DNA from: Nitrospirota bacterium
GTDB lineage: Bacteria > Nitrospirota > Nitrospiria > Nitrospirales > Nitrospiraceae
Reading direction: 5' to 3'
DNA: 64,000 nt
NCBI GenBank assembly: GCA_016219645.1
Contig: JACRLR010000018.1
Span: 186,001 to 250,000 of the forward strand
The position numbers were made by a program, and so were the translations under genes. The notes under the pieces were generated by a model, which saw only the letters and a list, made by a program, of their open reading frames with translations, searched no databases and was not told where the DNA came from. Within the stretch, counting starts at the first letter, position 1, and every line of letters begins with the position of its first letter. This document shows, piece by piece, positions 51,901-59,420 of the stretch.

Positions 51901-52063
51901 GCGCGGGGGAGCGGGTTAGGATCTGGACCTGAACCGGGGTCAGATCCGGCATGGCGTCAATGGTGAGGTGGAAGAAGGACCACAGGCCGATGACGATCAC
52001 GAAACTTGTTGCCACCAGCGTGAAGAAGCGGTAGCGCAACGAGAGGGTGAACAGCCGTTCCAT
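48971..52063 (-). CDS. czcA: Heavy-metal efflux RND pump, CzcA/CusA type
   Basis: 1030 residues, full length for the HME-RND family, with 12 expected membrane spans and two large periplasmic loops. The transport helix reads DFGLLVDGSVVMVDNILRR, with Asp, Gly and Asp in the CzcA-like (divalent cation) arrangement, not the Cu/Ag CusA pattern. Motifs ARQLVAERLARAMERIPVEYGRPIMGPLTTGLGEVYQF and VPRLDEGDMAIQV are typical. The partner adaptor gene lies upstream, two bases away. The outer-membrane CzcC/TolC-type protein is missing from the island, so a chromosomal one must be used. Confidence 0.94.
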   Translation of the reverse strand: MERLFTLSLRYRFFTLVATSFVIVIGLWSFFHLTIDAMPDLTPVQVQILTRSPALGPVEVEQFITFPIETSLNGLPALRELRSVSRYGLSAVTAIFDDRTDIYRARQLVAERLARAMERIPVEYGRPIMGPLTTGLGEVYQFTVKGNGYSAMELRTLLEWEIGMRLRAVPGVVEVNIWGGEPQQFQVVVDPAKLLSYKLSLRQVFEALERNNAIAGGGYIERQREQLLIRGEALATQVADLARIVVARGSGGVPIFISDLAEVKEASALRIGAATAMGEGETVIGMVQMLAGENAQQLVERVKIRVSEIEAILPPGVTIEPYYDRTIFVSKVIHTVRNNLLEGGLLVVAVLFLFLGDLRAGMIVASAIPLSMLIAFSGMMQAGLSGNLMSLGAIDFGLLVDGSVVMVDNILRRLAKKGVMSQDARLSEIQAAGREVLRPMTLAVSIIILVYVPILALTGIEGKMFRPMALTVILALAGSLLLAVTVTPLLALWFVRAKSGHEHTPVIGMLRRAYEPCLRWAIARPAWVVTPAIGLFVVSLGITGWLGIEFVPRLDEGDMAIQVWRLPSVSLSESVRTALDVERVFRQFPEVVQVVTRTGSPEVATDVMGVELSDVFVILKPQHEWTTAGTREDLIAKMKPAILEAVPGVSLGFTQPIEMRFNELIAGTRSDLAVKIFGPDLEVLKKQAEAVARQLETVRGAADVKVEQVAGLPLLRVIVDREQIARYGLTADDVLTLVQATRVGRVVGTVVQGPRRFDLVVRLADSALADPLALGSLLIPTGQGELVPLSRVAAIRVDTGPAQISREHVQRRIVVETNIRGRDLGSFVAEAQRRVAREVSLPTGYELKWGGQFQHLQEATSRLAVVVPITLLLILGVLSVIFGAMRPALLIFLNVPLALSGGILALWLRGLPLSISAVIGFIALFGIAVLNGVVLVSHIRLLESEGLPTEQAITQGAMDRLRPVLMTALVASLGFLPMALATSMGAEVQRPLATVVIGGLLTSTVLTLLVIPAVYARMCRRMSNGVSRVP

Positions 52064-52065
52064 CT

Positions 52066-53247
52066 TTACCCTCCCTCTCCGGACTCGATGTGTTCTTTCA
52101 GGAGGACGTTCTTCAGGTCAAAGACCCCGTCGACCACCACCTGCTCGCCCGCTGTCAGTCCTTTGCGCACTTCAACCCACCCCCCACCTTCGCGACCGAC
52201 GTCAATCGGGACAAAGGCATACCCAGTCTCTCGCTGCACGAACACGCCACGCACGTTGTCCGCCGTCGTCACCGCTGAGACGGGAATCGCCAAGGTCGGT
52301 GCACTTGCGATGGCCAACTGAACATCCACATACTCTCGTGGCTTCAGGCGCTGCTGCTGGTTCGCGACCTCGAACCGAACTCGAATCGTCCGGGTGGAAG
52401 CATCCGCGACCGGCGCAAGATACGTGAGCGGAGCCGTGACCGGCTCACCGCCCTTCGGCAGGATCGTCCCCACATCGCCCTCTTTGAACTTTCTGGCCTG
52501 TTCAATCGACAGGTTCGCGAAGACCCAGACCCGGCTCGTGTCGACGATCTCGAACAGCTCCTTTCCAGGAGCGACTCCCTGCCCCCGCACAATATGTTGC
52601 GCCACGACGGTTCCGGCGATCGGCGAGGTGAGCGTATAGCGATGCCCCTCCATATGACTGCCATGCTCCAGTTGATGTAATTCATCTGCCGTCAGGCCCA
52701 TGTTCAGCAGTTTCTCGCGCACGTGCTGGAATCTCGCCTTCGTCTCCAGATATCGGCCCTTGTCTTCAATGAGCTTTCGTTCGGACACAATGTCCTCGGC
52801 CCGAAGTTTTTCTGTTCGCCGGAAGGTGTTCTCGGCCACATCGACCTGCGCCTTGCTCACGAGGTACTCTTCAACTAGCTGATCGAACTGCAAACTGCCG
52901 ATGGCCGCGAGCGGCTGACCGGGCTTAACCCGATCACCGAGCTGCACGTGGATCTTCTCGACTTGTCCTTCAATCCGGGACGTAATCTGGGCAACCTGCT
53001 TCAAGTCGAGGGCGACTTCGCCCGGGGCCGTTACCACCTCTGGAACGACGTGCACGGCGACCGTGTCGATCCGTACTCGATCCCGCACGGCCGCCGGAGC
53101 TTGAATGATGCTGATGCGAGGAGCGCCTGATTGTGGCGATTTCGCCACCGATGATGCAGGTTCGCTACTGCGATCTCCGCACGCCGTGAAAGACAGGAAC
53201 AGCGCGAGCAAGCATGAGCCGCTCCAAGTAATCCCTCTGGTTCTCAT
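52066..53247 (-). CDS. czcB: RND periplasmic adaptor, CzcB/CusB type
   Basis: 393 residues. Lipoprotein-like start (LALFLSFTACGDRS). Barrel-sandwich and helical-hairpin domains (QVAQITSRIEGQVEKIHVQLGDRVKPGQPLAAIGS; helix VSKAQVDVAENTFRRTEKLRAEDIVSERKLIED) are followed by the beta barrel (VWVFANLSIEQARKFKEGDVGTI) and the membrane-proximal domain (NQQQRLKPREYVDVQLAIAS). First gene of the pump operon together with the small protein at 53433, it links the pump to the outer membrane. Confidence 0.93.
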   Translation of the reverse strand: MRTRGITWSGSCLLALFLSFTACGDRSSEPASSVAKSPQSGAPRISIIQAPAAVRDRVRIDTVAVHVVPEVVTAPGEVALDLKQVAQITSRIEGQVEKIHVQLGDRVKPGQPLAAIGSLQFDQLVEEYLVSKAQVDVAENTFRRTEKLRAEDIVSERKLIEDKGRYLETKARFQHVREKLLNMGLTADELHQLEHGSHMEGHRYTLTSPIAGTVVAQHIVRGQGVAPGKELFEIVDTSRVWVFANLSIEQARKFKEGDVGTILPKGGEPVTAPLTYLAPVADASTRTIRVRFEVANQQQRLKPREYVDVQLAIASAPTLAIPVSAVTTADNVRGVFVQRETGYAFVPIDVGREGGGWVEVRKGLTAGEQVVVDGVFDLKNVLLKEHIESGEGG

Positions 53248-53432
53248 AGATCAGGCTCCTATCTGAATCTCTTCGCAGGCGATACGCTCGGACCATCCAT
53301 GATAAGCCGGAGGGCTCAAAGTGGACGGCATCGCGATCCCCGGAGGTCAGAAGATGGGAAGGGCATCGCCCCTCACCGACATCTGACGCCGATATGTTGC
53401 GTTACTTGATTGTCAAGAAACGAAAAAATGGA

Positions 53433-53900
53433 TCAGAGGGATTGAAAGGGAGGGGCACGCAGTGGGATGGCAGTGGAGAGAAACAGAATGTTGGGTGGGG
53501 TGTCGGGCTGCAATGCAGCCACGACAATGGCTTGATTGGTCGTTGAACTGCCGTCGGATGGCAATTCAGCAATTATAATTCCTGGCTTTGGCTGTGGACG
53601 ATCGATCGGAACGGTCAGCAGTGAAAAATCGAGTTCAGCGTGATTGAGCGCATGACCGAAATGCCCAATAGTTTGAAGATGCTGATGCGCGGATTCAGGA
53701 CAGGTCGAATCGTGGACAGTTTCCGTGAACTCGCACTCGAGGTCTGGGGAGAAAACAGTATGGATCGTGCCACCATGAACATGACTCGCATCCCCGTGAA
53801 GATGATCGGCTTCGGGATGGATATGAAAGAACGGGACCACGAGCATCCACGTGGTCAACCAGAATATGGCAAGTATACGGACTCGCGTCACGCTCAACAC
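53433..53900 (-). CDS. His-rich exported protein upstream of the RND pump
   Basis: 155 residues. The signal/anchor helix RILAIFWLTTWMLVVPFFHIHPEADHLHGD is followed by a periplasmic part with 17 or so His in clusters (HIHPEADHLHGDASHVHGG; SAHQHLQTIGHFGHALNHAEL), suited to binding Zn, Ni or Cu. It lies 185 bases upstream of the adaptor gene on the same strand. Likely a metal chaperone or sensor for the pump, by position and composition. Confidence 0.7.
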   Translation of the reverse strand: MLSVTRVRILAIFWLTTWMLVVPFFHIHPEADHLHGDASHVHGGTIHTVFSPDLECEFTETVHDSTCPESAHQHLQTIGHFGHALNHAELDFSLLTVPIDRPQPKPGIIIAELPSDGSSTTNQAIVVAALQPDTPPNILFLSTAIPLRAPPFQSL

Positions 53901-53931
53901 CTTTCCGCTCTCGGTCTTTGTAACCTGAAAC

Positions 53932-54063
53932 TCAGGCTACACCACTTGGGTCGCAGGAGCAAGTTTCAACGCCTTTGCTTGTTGTCATCCAGGGAATCCA
54001 GAGAACGAATCGGTGCTTAGGTGGCTTTCTGGAAACTCCCCTTTGCTGTGCTAAATTCGTGCT
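53932..54063 (-). pseudogene. Integrase 3' end fragment
   Basis: About 43 codons ending STNLAQQRGVSRKPPKHRF to GVA, beginning with the same STNLAQ that ends the element 2 integrase core. No catalytic region precedes it. It is the remnant of another integrase of the same group, lying inside the right end of element 2. Confidence 0.55.
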
Positions 54064-54066
54064 AAA
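54047..54066. promoter_or_regulatory. Possible integrase arm-type site, right copy
   Basis: TGTGCTAAATTCGTGCTAAA, one base different from 34523-34542, in the same orientation and about 130 bases inside the right attachment repeat of element 2. Confidence 0.4.
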
Positions 54067-54195
54067 AGTTATCTAAATAGATGAGAACCATTGAAGTCAG
54101 TAGAGTCGCTAGAACACTCCTAAGTCTTGGTATACAAATAAAAAACGGGGAAACCATTTGAAACACCGAGTCTTTTTAAAATCGTCTTGTTCACA

Positions 54196-54240
54196 TTCGT
54201 AAACCGCAGGTCGTCCGTTCAATCCGGATCGCCGGCTCCA
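54196..54240 (+). other. attR of element 2: 3' half of tRNA-Thr
   Basis: 45 bases identical to 34433-34477, from the anticodon loop (TTCGTAAACC) to the encoded CCA. The tRNA 5' half is absent, so it is not a functional tRNA. The DNA immediately after it (TTTTCAG onward) resembles that after the intact tRNA, indicating that a third, older element of the same kind followed. Confidence 0.85.
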
Positions 54241-54243
54241 TTT

Positions 54244-54624
54244 TCAGTGGCTGATAGAAGCCTCGCAAGCTCGAACCTGCGCTTGTGCTAACCGACCGTC
54301 CTGCCTCCAACGCATCCAGCCCTTCCCGCGGACTTTCCACCGCCAAGGAGCCGCAGCAGTGAGAGGCCGCTGTTCGTCTGCCGTGGTCAGCCGGCGATCC
54401 CGAGTGTTGTTCTCCCGCTCCATCGAGACACGGCAGACCTGGTTATCGGTACAGCATCCCCACTCTCGACGACCCGGATAAAGCGCTCTCGAAAAAGTCG
54501 CAAGCTCACGATTACTCGTGGCTGGTGTGACCCCAATGGTATAGAGCTGGCTCTTATAGCTCAGGATCAGCGGCGACGTGACCCTACGCATAGAGCTGCG
54601 GGAGAGGAGAAAGGAATTGGGCAA
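54244..54624 (-). pseudogene. Degenerate third integrase
   Basis: The open frame codes for 126 residues. VTPATSNRELATFSRALYP and CTDNQVCRVSMERENNT match VKPATINRELATLKKAFNL and CTDNPVCRVSMEKENNT of the element 2 integrase, then the frame jumps straight to its C-terminal end. The whole catalytic domain with Arg, His-X2-Arg and Tyr is deleted. It sits in the same place relative to its tRNA fragment as integrase 2, so it is the left end of an older element. Confidence 0.8.
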
Positions 54625-55003
54625 CCTGGTCGGACGGGGCGGGACCAGACTTAACGCGAACCCGCTTTTCTAAGAGCTTCAAACGAATGGCCGCTACACG
54701 GAATCACAACGCTCTCATCCTATACAGGGCTATTATAAGTAAGTGCGTACGAGTACTAGACAATATTTAATTGCAGATTCCAATCAATCCCATTTTTCAC
54801 TCTGCGCCTCAGCCTGGATCATGTACTTAGCGGACCCCAGGGACAGAATGTACCGTGCCCGTATGTAACCCTTTTGGGGGGGGGTATCAGTGACCCTTTC
54901 GGGGTATTGTCATGTCCCCTCGAAAGTATCACAACGTCCCCCACAAGCGGTATCCCTGTTGATAACGATGAGGTGTTGCCATGATCTGTAAGGAGGTGTT
55001 GCC
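54625..55003. other. Intergenic region before the MauG-like gene
   Basis: About 380 bases without a convincing gene. AT-rich around 54720-54800. A G8 run at 54883 and several CCCTTTCGGGG/CCCCTCGAAAG near-repeats (54884-54925) lie about 90 bases before the ATG, possibly regulatory. Confidence 0.45.
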
Positions 55004-57430
55004 ATGCAAGTTGTAGGAAGTCCGATTCGAAGCAGATCCGGTATGCTCTGGGCCGCAGCCGGAGTTGCATTGTTCTTGCTCATGCAGGCGCCACTTGCGC
55101 GTGCAGTACTCAATCCACCGACTCCGTATGTACTTGATGCGGGAACCCAGCTGACGCTCGAGCAGGCCGGGATTCTCAAGCAGGATGGCCAGAAGTGGGG
55201 CCGCGTGCTGGGGAAGGCGCTGTTCTGGGATCAGCAAGCCGGCAGCGACGGGAATGCCTGCGCCAGCTGCCACTTCCACGCCGGAGCCGACACGAGGCTC
55301 AAAAATCAGATCAACCCGGGTTTCAACGACATCACCGTGGGAGTGAATGGAGATACGACCTTCGGCTCAGAGCGGTCGGATACTCTCGATGTTGCTCGGG
55401 GTATGATGCCGTCCGGTTCGCCGGCCGGTCCGAACTATACATTGAAGCCGGGGGATTTTCCCCTGCATCAGCTCAAGGACGAGACAGACCGGAATTCGAC
55501 GATCAAAACCACTACGAATGACCGCATCTCCTCCCAGGGCGCCTTCGACGGAACCTTCTCGAGGGTGAAAATCCTGGGTCAGCCGGATAAATGTACGCTG
55601 GATGGCGAGATCTTCCACGCGGGCCGCTATGCGGCACGCCAAGTGGAGCCACGCAATACGCCGACCACCGTCAATGCAGTGTTTTTTCACCGCAACTTCT
55701 GGGACGGTCGTGCCAACAACCTCTTCAACGGCGTGGGCGTCTTCGGCATGCGTGACATACACGGCGATCACAATAAGCGCCTGATCGTCCTGGATCAGAC
55801 CAACAAGCCGCAGCTCGGCTATCTACAAGTCGAGAACGCCAGTCTCGCCTCCCAGGCTGTCGGTCCGCCGCTGAGCGATCTGGAGATGTCTTGCGGTGGC
55901 CGGTCCTTTCCCGATGTCGGGCGGAAATTATTGTTCACCATCCCGCTGTTCCAGCAGAAGGTGGACAAGAGCGACAGCGTGCTCGGCCCCTATGTCAGCC
56001 CCCTTGGCAAGGGCCTCAAGCTGCAATACCGCTATGCGGAATTGATCAGGAAGACGTTCGATCCCAAGTATTGGGCTGCACCGGGGCGCTACAAGATCGA
56101 AAATGGGAAACTGGTGAATGACCCGAAAGGGTACACACAGATGGAGATCAACTTCTCCATGTTCTGGGGCCTCTCCATCATGCTCTACGAATCGACCCTT
56201 GTGTCGGACCAGAGCGAGTTCGACTCCCGCCAGGCGGATGGCCGCTTGGTCATGAATCCTGCGTTCGGTAACCCTAACAACGGACGCTGCACCACCAATC
56301 TGCCGGCTCCCCTTAGCGGCGATGAAGAGTTATTGCTGCGAGGATGCACAATCTTTTCTAAGGCAAACAACGGCAGCAATAGAGGGAATGATGGATTGAA
56401 GGGGGGAGGCTGTTTCACCTGCCACATCTCGGTGGGGGGTGGACAAGTAGGTGGAGTAGCAAGGTTTCCTTCGCCCATGCTCGCCGAGAACACGTTTCAG
56501 GCAGGGGAGACATTTCCGATTTTCCTGCCAGTCCCCGACAGAAATGGCGTCAGAGCCCTTCGGGATCAGGGCTTTGCGGGCCTCGGCCTCCGGCCTGCAT
56601 TCACCGATCAGATGAGCGGGAAGACGGATCCCTACGGTAACCCGCTATCGTTCGGGGGACAGCTCTGGAACCATCTGGACGGCCTGGCCAATGCCGTCCT
56701 GGACCCACCAGTTCAACGGGCCATTACGGCGGGAACGGCACCGGCCCGAGTCGTCGGAGGTGGAGGGGGCACCTTTGCCAAGCTCGAGGTGGACGGCTCG
56801 TCCAAGGCCCCGATCCTACGCAACGTTGCGCTCACACCGCCCTACTTCAGCTGGGGGGGGTATCCGTCGCTGCGGCAGCAGTTGAAAGTCTACAACCGTG
56901 GTATGAACCGGCGTGATATCACAGCCGCCAACGGCTACGCCGATCGTCCAGCCGGAAGCACCTGTACGACCGGCGACAACTCTGGCTCTGGCCCAGACGG
57001 CAAAACGGCCTTGACAGCACTGGGTAGTGACTGCAGCACCAACACCACCGGTGCCATTGTCGCTCTCGGCCTGGCCGATTGCGAGGTCCCTGCAGGGACT
57101 GCGCCTGGAGACGAATGTATTGCTCGGGGTTTGACTGTGGCCAATGATGATCTGGCTGCGCTTGAGCGGTTCATGAAATCGCTCACGGACCGTCGTGTTC
57201 AGTGCGACATCGCGCCGTTCGACCATCCGGAGTTGAAGGTCACCGATGGGCATTATGCCAGTGACCAGAACCGCGATGGTAAGGCGACCGACATCGCCTT
57301 CTCGCTTCCTGCGGTCGGTGCCTCGGGCTATGCGCCTGCGTCAGGGTTCTGCATTCCGAACTCAGGCGATCTGTTCGCTCCGGGCATGCAGGCGAGGTCC
57401 GGTGGTGCACGAGTACCATTGGCGCCCTAG
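55004..57430 (+). CDS. Large dihaem cytochrome c peroxidase/MauG-family protein
   Basis: 808 residues, roughly twice the usual bacterial cytochrome c peroxidase. Strong ribosome site TAAGGAGGTG. The signal peptide ends at about LARAVL. Two haem c sites are visible: CASCH near residue 88 and CFTCH near residue 473. The stretch RNTPTTVNAVFFHRNFWDGRA and the later KAPILRNVALTPPYFSWGGYPSLRQQLKVYNRGMN match the peroxidase/MauG family (normally HDGR and YFHDGS in those positions; here FWDGRA and YFSWGGY). It would act in the periplasm on peroxide or an unknown substrate. It may be cargo of the third, eroded element. Confidence 0.82.
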   Translation: MQVVGSPIRSRSGMLWAAAGVALFLLMQAPLARAVLNPPTPYVLDAGTQLTLEQAGILKQDGQKWGRVLGKALFWDQQAGSDGNACASCHFHAGADTRLKNQINPGFNDITVGVNGDTTFGSERSDTLDVARGMMPSGSPAGPNYTLKPGDFPLHQLKDETDRNSTIKTTTNDRISSQGAFDGTFSRVKILGQPDKCTLDGEIFHAGRYAARQVEPRNTPTTVNAVFFHRNFWDGRANNLFNGVGVFGMRDIHGDHNKRLIVLDQTNKPQLGYLQVENASLASQAVGPPLSDLEMSCGGRSFPDVGRKLLFTIPLFQQKVDKSDSVLGPYVSPLGKGLKLQYRYAELIRKTFDPKYWAAPGRYKIENGKLVNDPKGYTQMEINFSMFWGLSIMLYESTLVSDQSEFDSRQADGRLVMNPAFGNPNNGRCTTNLPAPLSGDEELLLRGCTIFSKANNGSNRGNDGLKGGGCFTCHISVGGGQVGGVARFPSPMLAENTFQAGETFPIFLPVPDRNGVRALRDQGFAGLGLRPAFTDQMSGKTDPYGNPLSFGGQLWNHLDGLANAVLDPPVQRAITAGTAPARVVGGGGGTFAKLEVDGSSKAPILRNVALTPPYFSWGGYPSLRQQLKVYNRGMNRRDITAANGYADRPAGSTCTTGDNSGSGPDGKTALTALGSDCSTNTTGAIVALGLADCEVPAGTAPGDECIARGLTVANDDLAALERFMKSLTDRRVQCDIAPFDHPELKVTDGHYASDQNRDGKATDIAFSLPAVGASGYAPASGFCIPNSGDLFAPGMQARSGGARVPLAP

Positions 57431-57477
57431 GTTCGCATTGTCGCGATAGAGCGGTTGTGAATATTCATGCAATCAGA

Positions 57478-57513
57478 CCGACGCCGGCTTCGTTTGAATG
57501 GAGCCGGCGTCGG
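57478..57513 (+). terminator. Strong hairpin after the MauG-like gene
   Basis: CCGACGCCGGCT pairs perfectly with AGCCGGCGTCGG around a 12-base loop. There is no T-tract, but the stem is strong. It lies 48 bases after the stop codon and before the next gene's start. Confidence 0.6.
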
Positions 57514-57561
57514 GCTCCCTCCCGAAACTGTACTGTACTGCCTATTCTCCATGGGATGCCG

Positions 57562-58002
57562 ATGAAGGCTATATGGCTAGGAATGAGGCGAGGGCTTCCT
57601 GGCTTGCTGCTTGGTGTGAGCATTCTCGCAGGGGCCCTTGGCTGTGGCTCAGGCGCTACTGACGATCGACCGAATCACAATTCGCCCATAGGGGTAAGCG
57701 AGCCAGCCGGGTTGCAGACGAGCCCTGTCGCTGGGAACGCTACGACCGCTGCGACAGCGAAGGGTATTCCGAAGGAACCATTCTCAGGGTCGAATCACAA
57801 GGCCATGCCACCCGATGATGTGAAAGCCCAGGAGCGACTGAAAGAGCTGAATGTCTGGGCCAAACAGGGATTCGCGGAAGAGGATGCCCCCCTCATACGG
57901 GCCTTGAACGACCCGGATGAACGGGTGCGTACGCGAGCGCAAGAATTGATGGTGGGAGACTGGTCTGCTGAGAGCACCGCGGGTTACCCCCCTCCACGCT
58001 AA
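57562..58002 (+). CDS. Lipoprotein of unknown function with helical (HEAT-like) end
   Basis: 146 residues from the ATG at 57562; a start at 57457 would run through the terminator hairpin. Lipoprotein signal ending LAGALGC. A Ser/Thr/Ala-rich linker is followed by VKAQERLKELNVWAKQGFAEEDAPLIRALNDPDERVRTRAQELM, which resembles a single HEAT-type helical pair. Probably linked to the preceding MauG-like gene. No known family. Confidence 0.6.
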   Translation: MKAIWLGMRRGLPGLLLGVSILAGALGCGSGATDDRPNHNSPIGVSEPAGLQTSPVAGNATTAATAKGIPKEPFSGSNHKAMPPDDVKAQERLKELNVWAKQGFAEEDAPLIRALNDPDERVRTRAQELMVGDWSAESTAGYPPPR

Positions 58003-58012
58003 CGGATAGCCG

Positions 58013-58048
58013 AACGCGTCAAGTTGTCCATTCAATCCGGATCCGCAT
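58013..58048 (+). other. Eroded third tRNA-Thr 3' relic
   Basis: AAGTTGTCCATTCAATCCGG and the next bases ATCCGCATCT match the T-arm and acceptor of tRNA-Thr (GTCCGTTCAATCCGGATCGCC) with substitutions and no CCA. A T-run and AGCCGCTTCGCC follow, echoing the sequence next to the other copies. It probably marks the former right end of the third element. Confidence 0.55.
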
Positions 58049-58154
58049 CTTTTTTTAGCCGCTTCGCCAATGCTCGTCTCTCGAGCAGAACCTGGTGTCA
58101 CAGGTTCTGTGAGTGTTTCGTTGGACACCTCCTTGTCGTGGCGGGCCTTGACTA

Positions 58155-58170
58155 ATCAAGTTTCGTTGAT
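58155..58170. promoter_or_regulatory. ArsR operator candidate 1
   Basis: ATCAA-N6-TTGAT (spacer GTTTCG), 12 bases before the arsR start. The same arrangement occurs at 58520-58535. Inverted repeats of this size are typical ArsR/SmtB operators. Confidence 0.65.
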
Positions 58171-58182
58171 ATATATGTAGCT

Positions 58183-58503
58183 ATGGTCGCGTTCACTGTC
58201 CCGCTGAAAAAATCCGTCTCACTGTTTCATGCCTTATCAGACGAAACGCGATTAGTCTTGCTTGAACGGTTGAACGAAGGGGAGCAATGCGTCTGTGAGC
58301 TGACAGATGCCATGAAAGCCTCACAGTCTCGCCTGTCCTTTCATCTCAAGGTGCTCAAGGGCGCCGGGCTCATTCGTGATCGCCGGGAGGGGCGTTGGAT
58401 GTACTACTCGATCGATCCAACTGCGATTGAGGAACTTGAAGCGGTGATCGATACCTTGAAGCAGGTCGCGAAGTCAGCTGGCTCAGCAAGTCGGTGCTGT
58501 TGA
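58183..58503 (+). CDS. arsR: Arsenic-responsive repressor ArsR
   Basis: 106 residues. Winged-helix ArsR family: LFHALSDETRLVLLERLNEGEQCVCELTDAMKASQSRLSFHLKVLKGAGLIRDRREGRWMYYSI. The metalloid-binding pair C-V-C is in the first DNA-binding helix (ECVCEL type, here QCVCEL), with a Cys-Cys at the C-terminus. It dissociates from DNA on binding arsenite. It is the first gene of the ars operon, with operator candidates before it and before arsM. Confidence 0.93.
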   Translation: MVAFTVPLKKSVSLFHALSDETRLVLLERLNEGEQCVCELTDAMKASQSRLSFHLKVLKGAGLIRDRREGRWMYYSIDPTAIEELEAVIDTLKQVAKSAGSASRCC

Positions 58504-58519
58504 TTTTTTGATCTAATTG

Positions 58520-58535
58520 ATCAACATTTATTGAT
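58520..58535. promoter_or_regulatory. ArsR operator candidate 2
   Basis: ATCAA-N6-TTGAT (spacer CATTTA) in the 43-base gap between arsR and arsM. It overlaps a further palindrome TTGATCAA at 58517-58524. Confidence 0.6.
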
Positions 58536-58546
58536 GGGAGAGGCTT

Positions 58547-59413
58547 ATGATTGATCAACAGGGGTTAAAAGACGAGATCAAGGCTCGGTATGGGAAAGCC
58601 GCGTTACAATCCCAGCAAAAGGAACAGCGTTCCTGTTGTGGAGCCGGTTCTGTTCTGACGGACGGGCAGCTCGACCCTATTACCGGCAATTTGTATGGAG
58701 ATGGCCAGACGGCAGTACTGCCAGAAGAGGCAGTTCGGGCATCGCTCGGTTGTGGCAATCCGACCGCATTAGCACACATTGCGATGGGCGAGACAGTCTT
58801 GGATTTGGGGTCTGGCGGTGGAATCGATGTGCTGCTGTCGGCCAGGCGCGTTGGGCCAAGCGGCAAGGTCTACGGGCTGGACATGACCGATGAAATGTTG
58901 GAGCTGGCCAGAGCCAACCAAGCCAAGGCCGGTGTCACCAATGTCGAGTTTCTCAAGGGCGATATCGAACACATTCCCCTGCCGGACAATTCGATTGACC
59001 TGATCATCTCCAACTGTGTCATCAATCTGTCGCCGGATAAGGATCGGGCGTTGGCTGAAGCCTTTCGGGTGCTGAAACCTGGTGGGCGGTTTGCTGTGTC
59101 AGACATCGTCATCCGAGGTGAGATGCCGAAGGCCATTCGGCAGAGCATCGAATTATGGGCTGGGTGCATCGCTGGTGCCTTGGAGGAGACAGAGTACAAG
59201 AGGAAACTCAGCCAGGCTGGCTTCGAGCAACTGTCTATAGAAGCCACGCGCGTCTATACGGCCCAAGATGCCCGGGATCTCTTCAACGGGACTGGCGTTG
59301 AAATTGAGGCGGTCGCCCCCCTTGTCGATGGCAAATTCGTGAGTGGCTTCATTCGCGCGTCAAAGCCAGTCGCGAGCCAAGCGGCCTGTTGCGCCACAAG
59401 TTGTTGCACATGA
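58547..59413 (+). CDS. arsM: Arsenite S-adenosylmethionine methyltransferase
   Basis: 288 residues. Cys30/Cys31 near the start, Cys157 ([10 protein letters not shown]) and Cys207 (WAGCIAGAL) are the conserved arsenic-binding cysteines. SAM-binding motif [17 protein letters not shown] (residues 84-100) and the acidic LDMTDEML follow the class I pattern. The Cys-rich end (ACCATSCCT) is a common ArsM feature. It methylates arsenite to volatile or less toxic forms in the cytosol. It lies between arsR and arsC with no arsenite pump gene nearby. Confidence 0.93.
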   Translation: MIDQQGLKDEIKARYGKAALQSQQKEQRSCCGAGSVLTDGQLDPITGNLYGDGQTAVLPEEAVRASLGCGNPTALAHIAMGETVLDLGSGGGIDVLLSARRVGPSGKVYGLDMTDEMLELARANQAKAGVTNVEFLKGDIEHIPLPDNSIDLIISNCVINLSPDKDRALAEAFRVLKPGGRFAVSDIVIRGEMPKAIRQSIELWAGCIAGALEETEYKRKLSQAGFEQLSIEATRVYTAQDARDLFNGTGVEIEAVAPLVDGKFVSGFIRASKPVASQAACCATSCCT

Positions 59414-59420
59414 GCCAATC

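Larger units (their letters stand above)
34433..54240. mobile_element. Element 2: 19.8-kb composite metal/stress island at tRNA-Thr
   Basis: Bounded by a perfect 45-bp direct repeat of the tRNA-Thr 3' half (34433-34477 and 54196-54240). Integrase 2 and an HTH protein lie at the left end, then a RadC protein, two unknown genes and cargo: CDF exporter, cupin, YncE-like propeller, MFS remnant, ChrB, iron-type ABC transporter, cytochrome, RND pump. Several relics inside show it is composite and eroding. No conjugation gene is visible. Confidence 0.82.
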
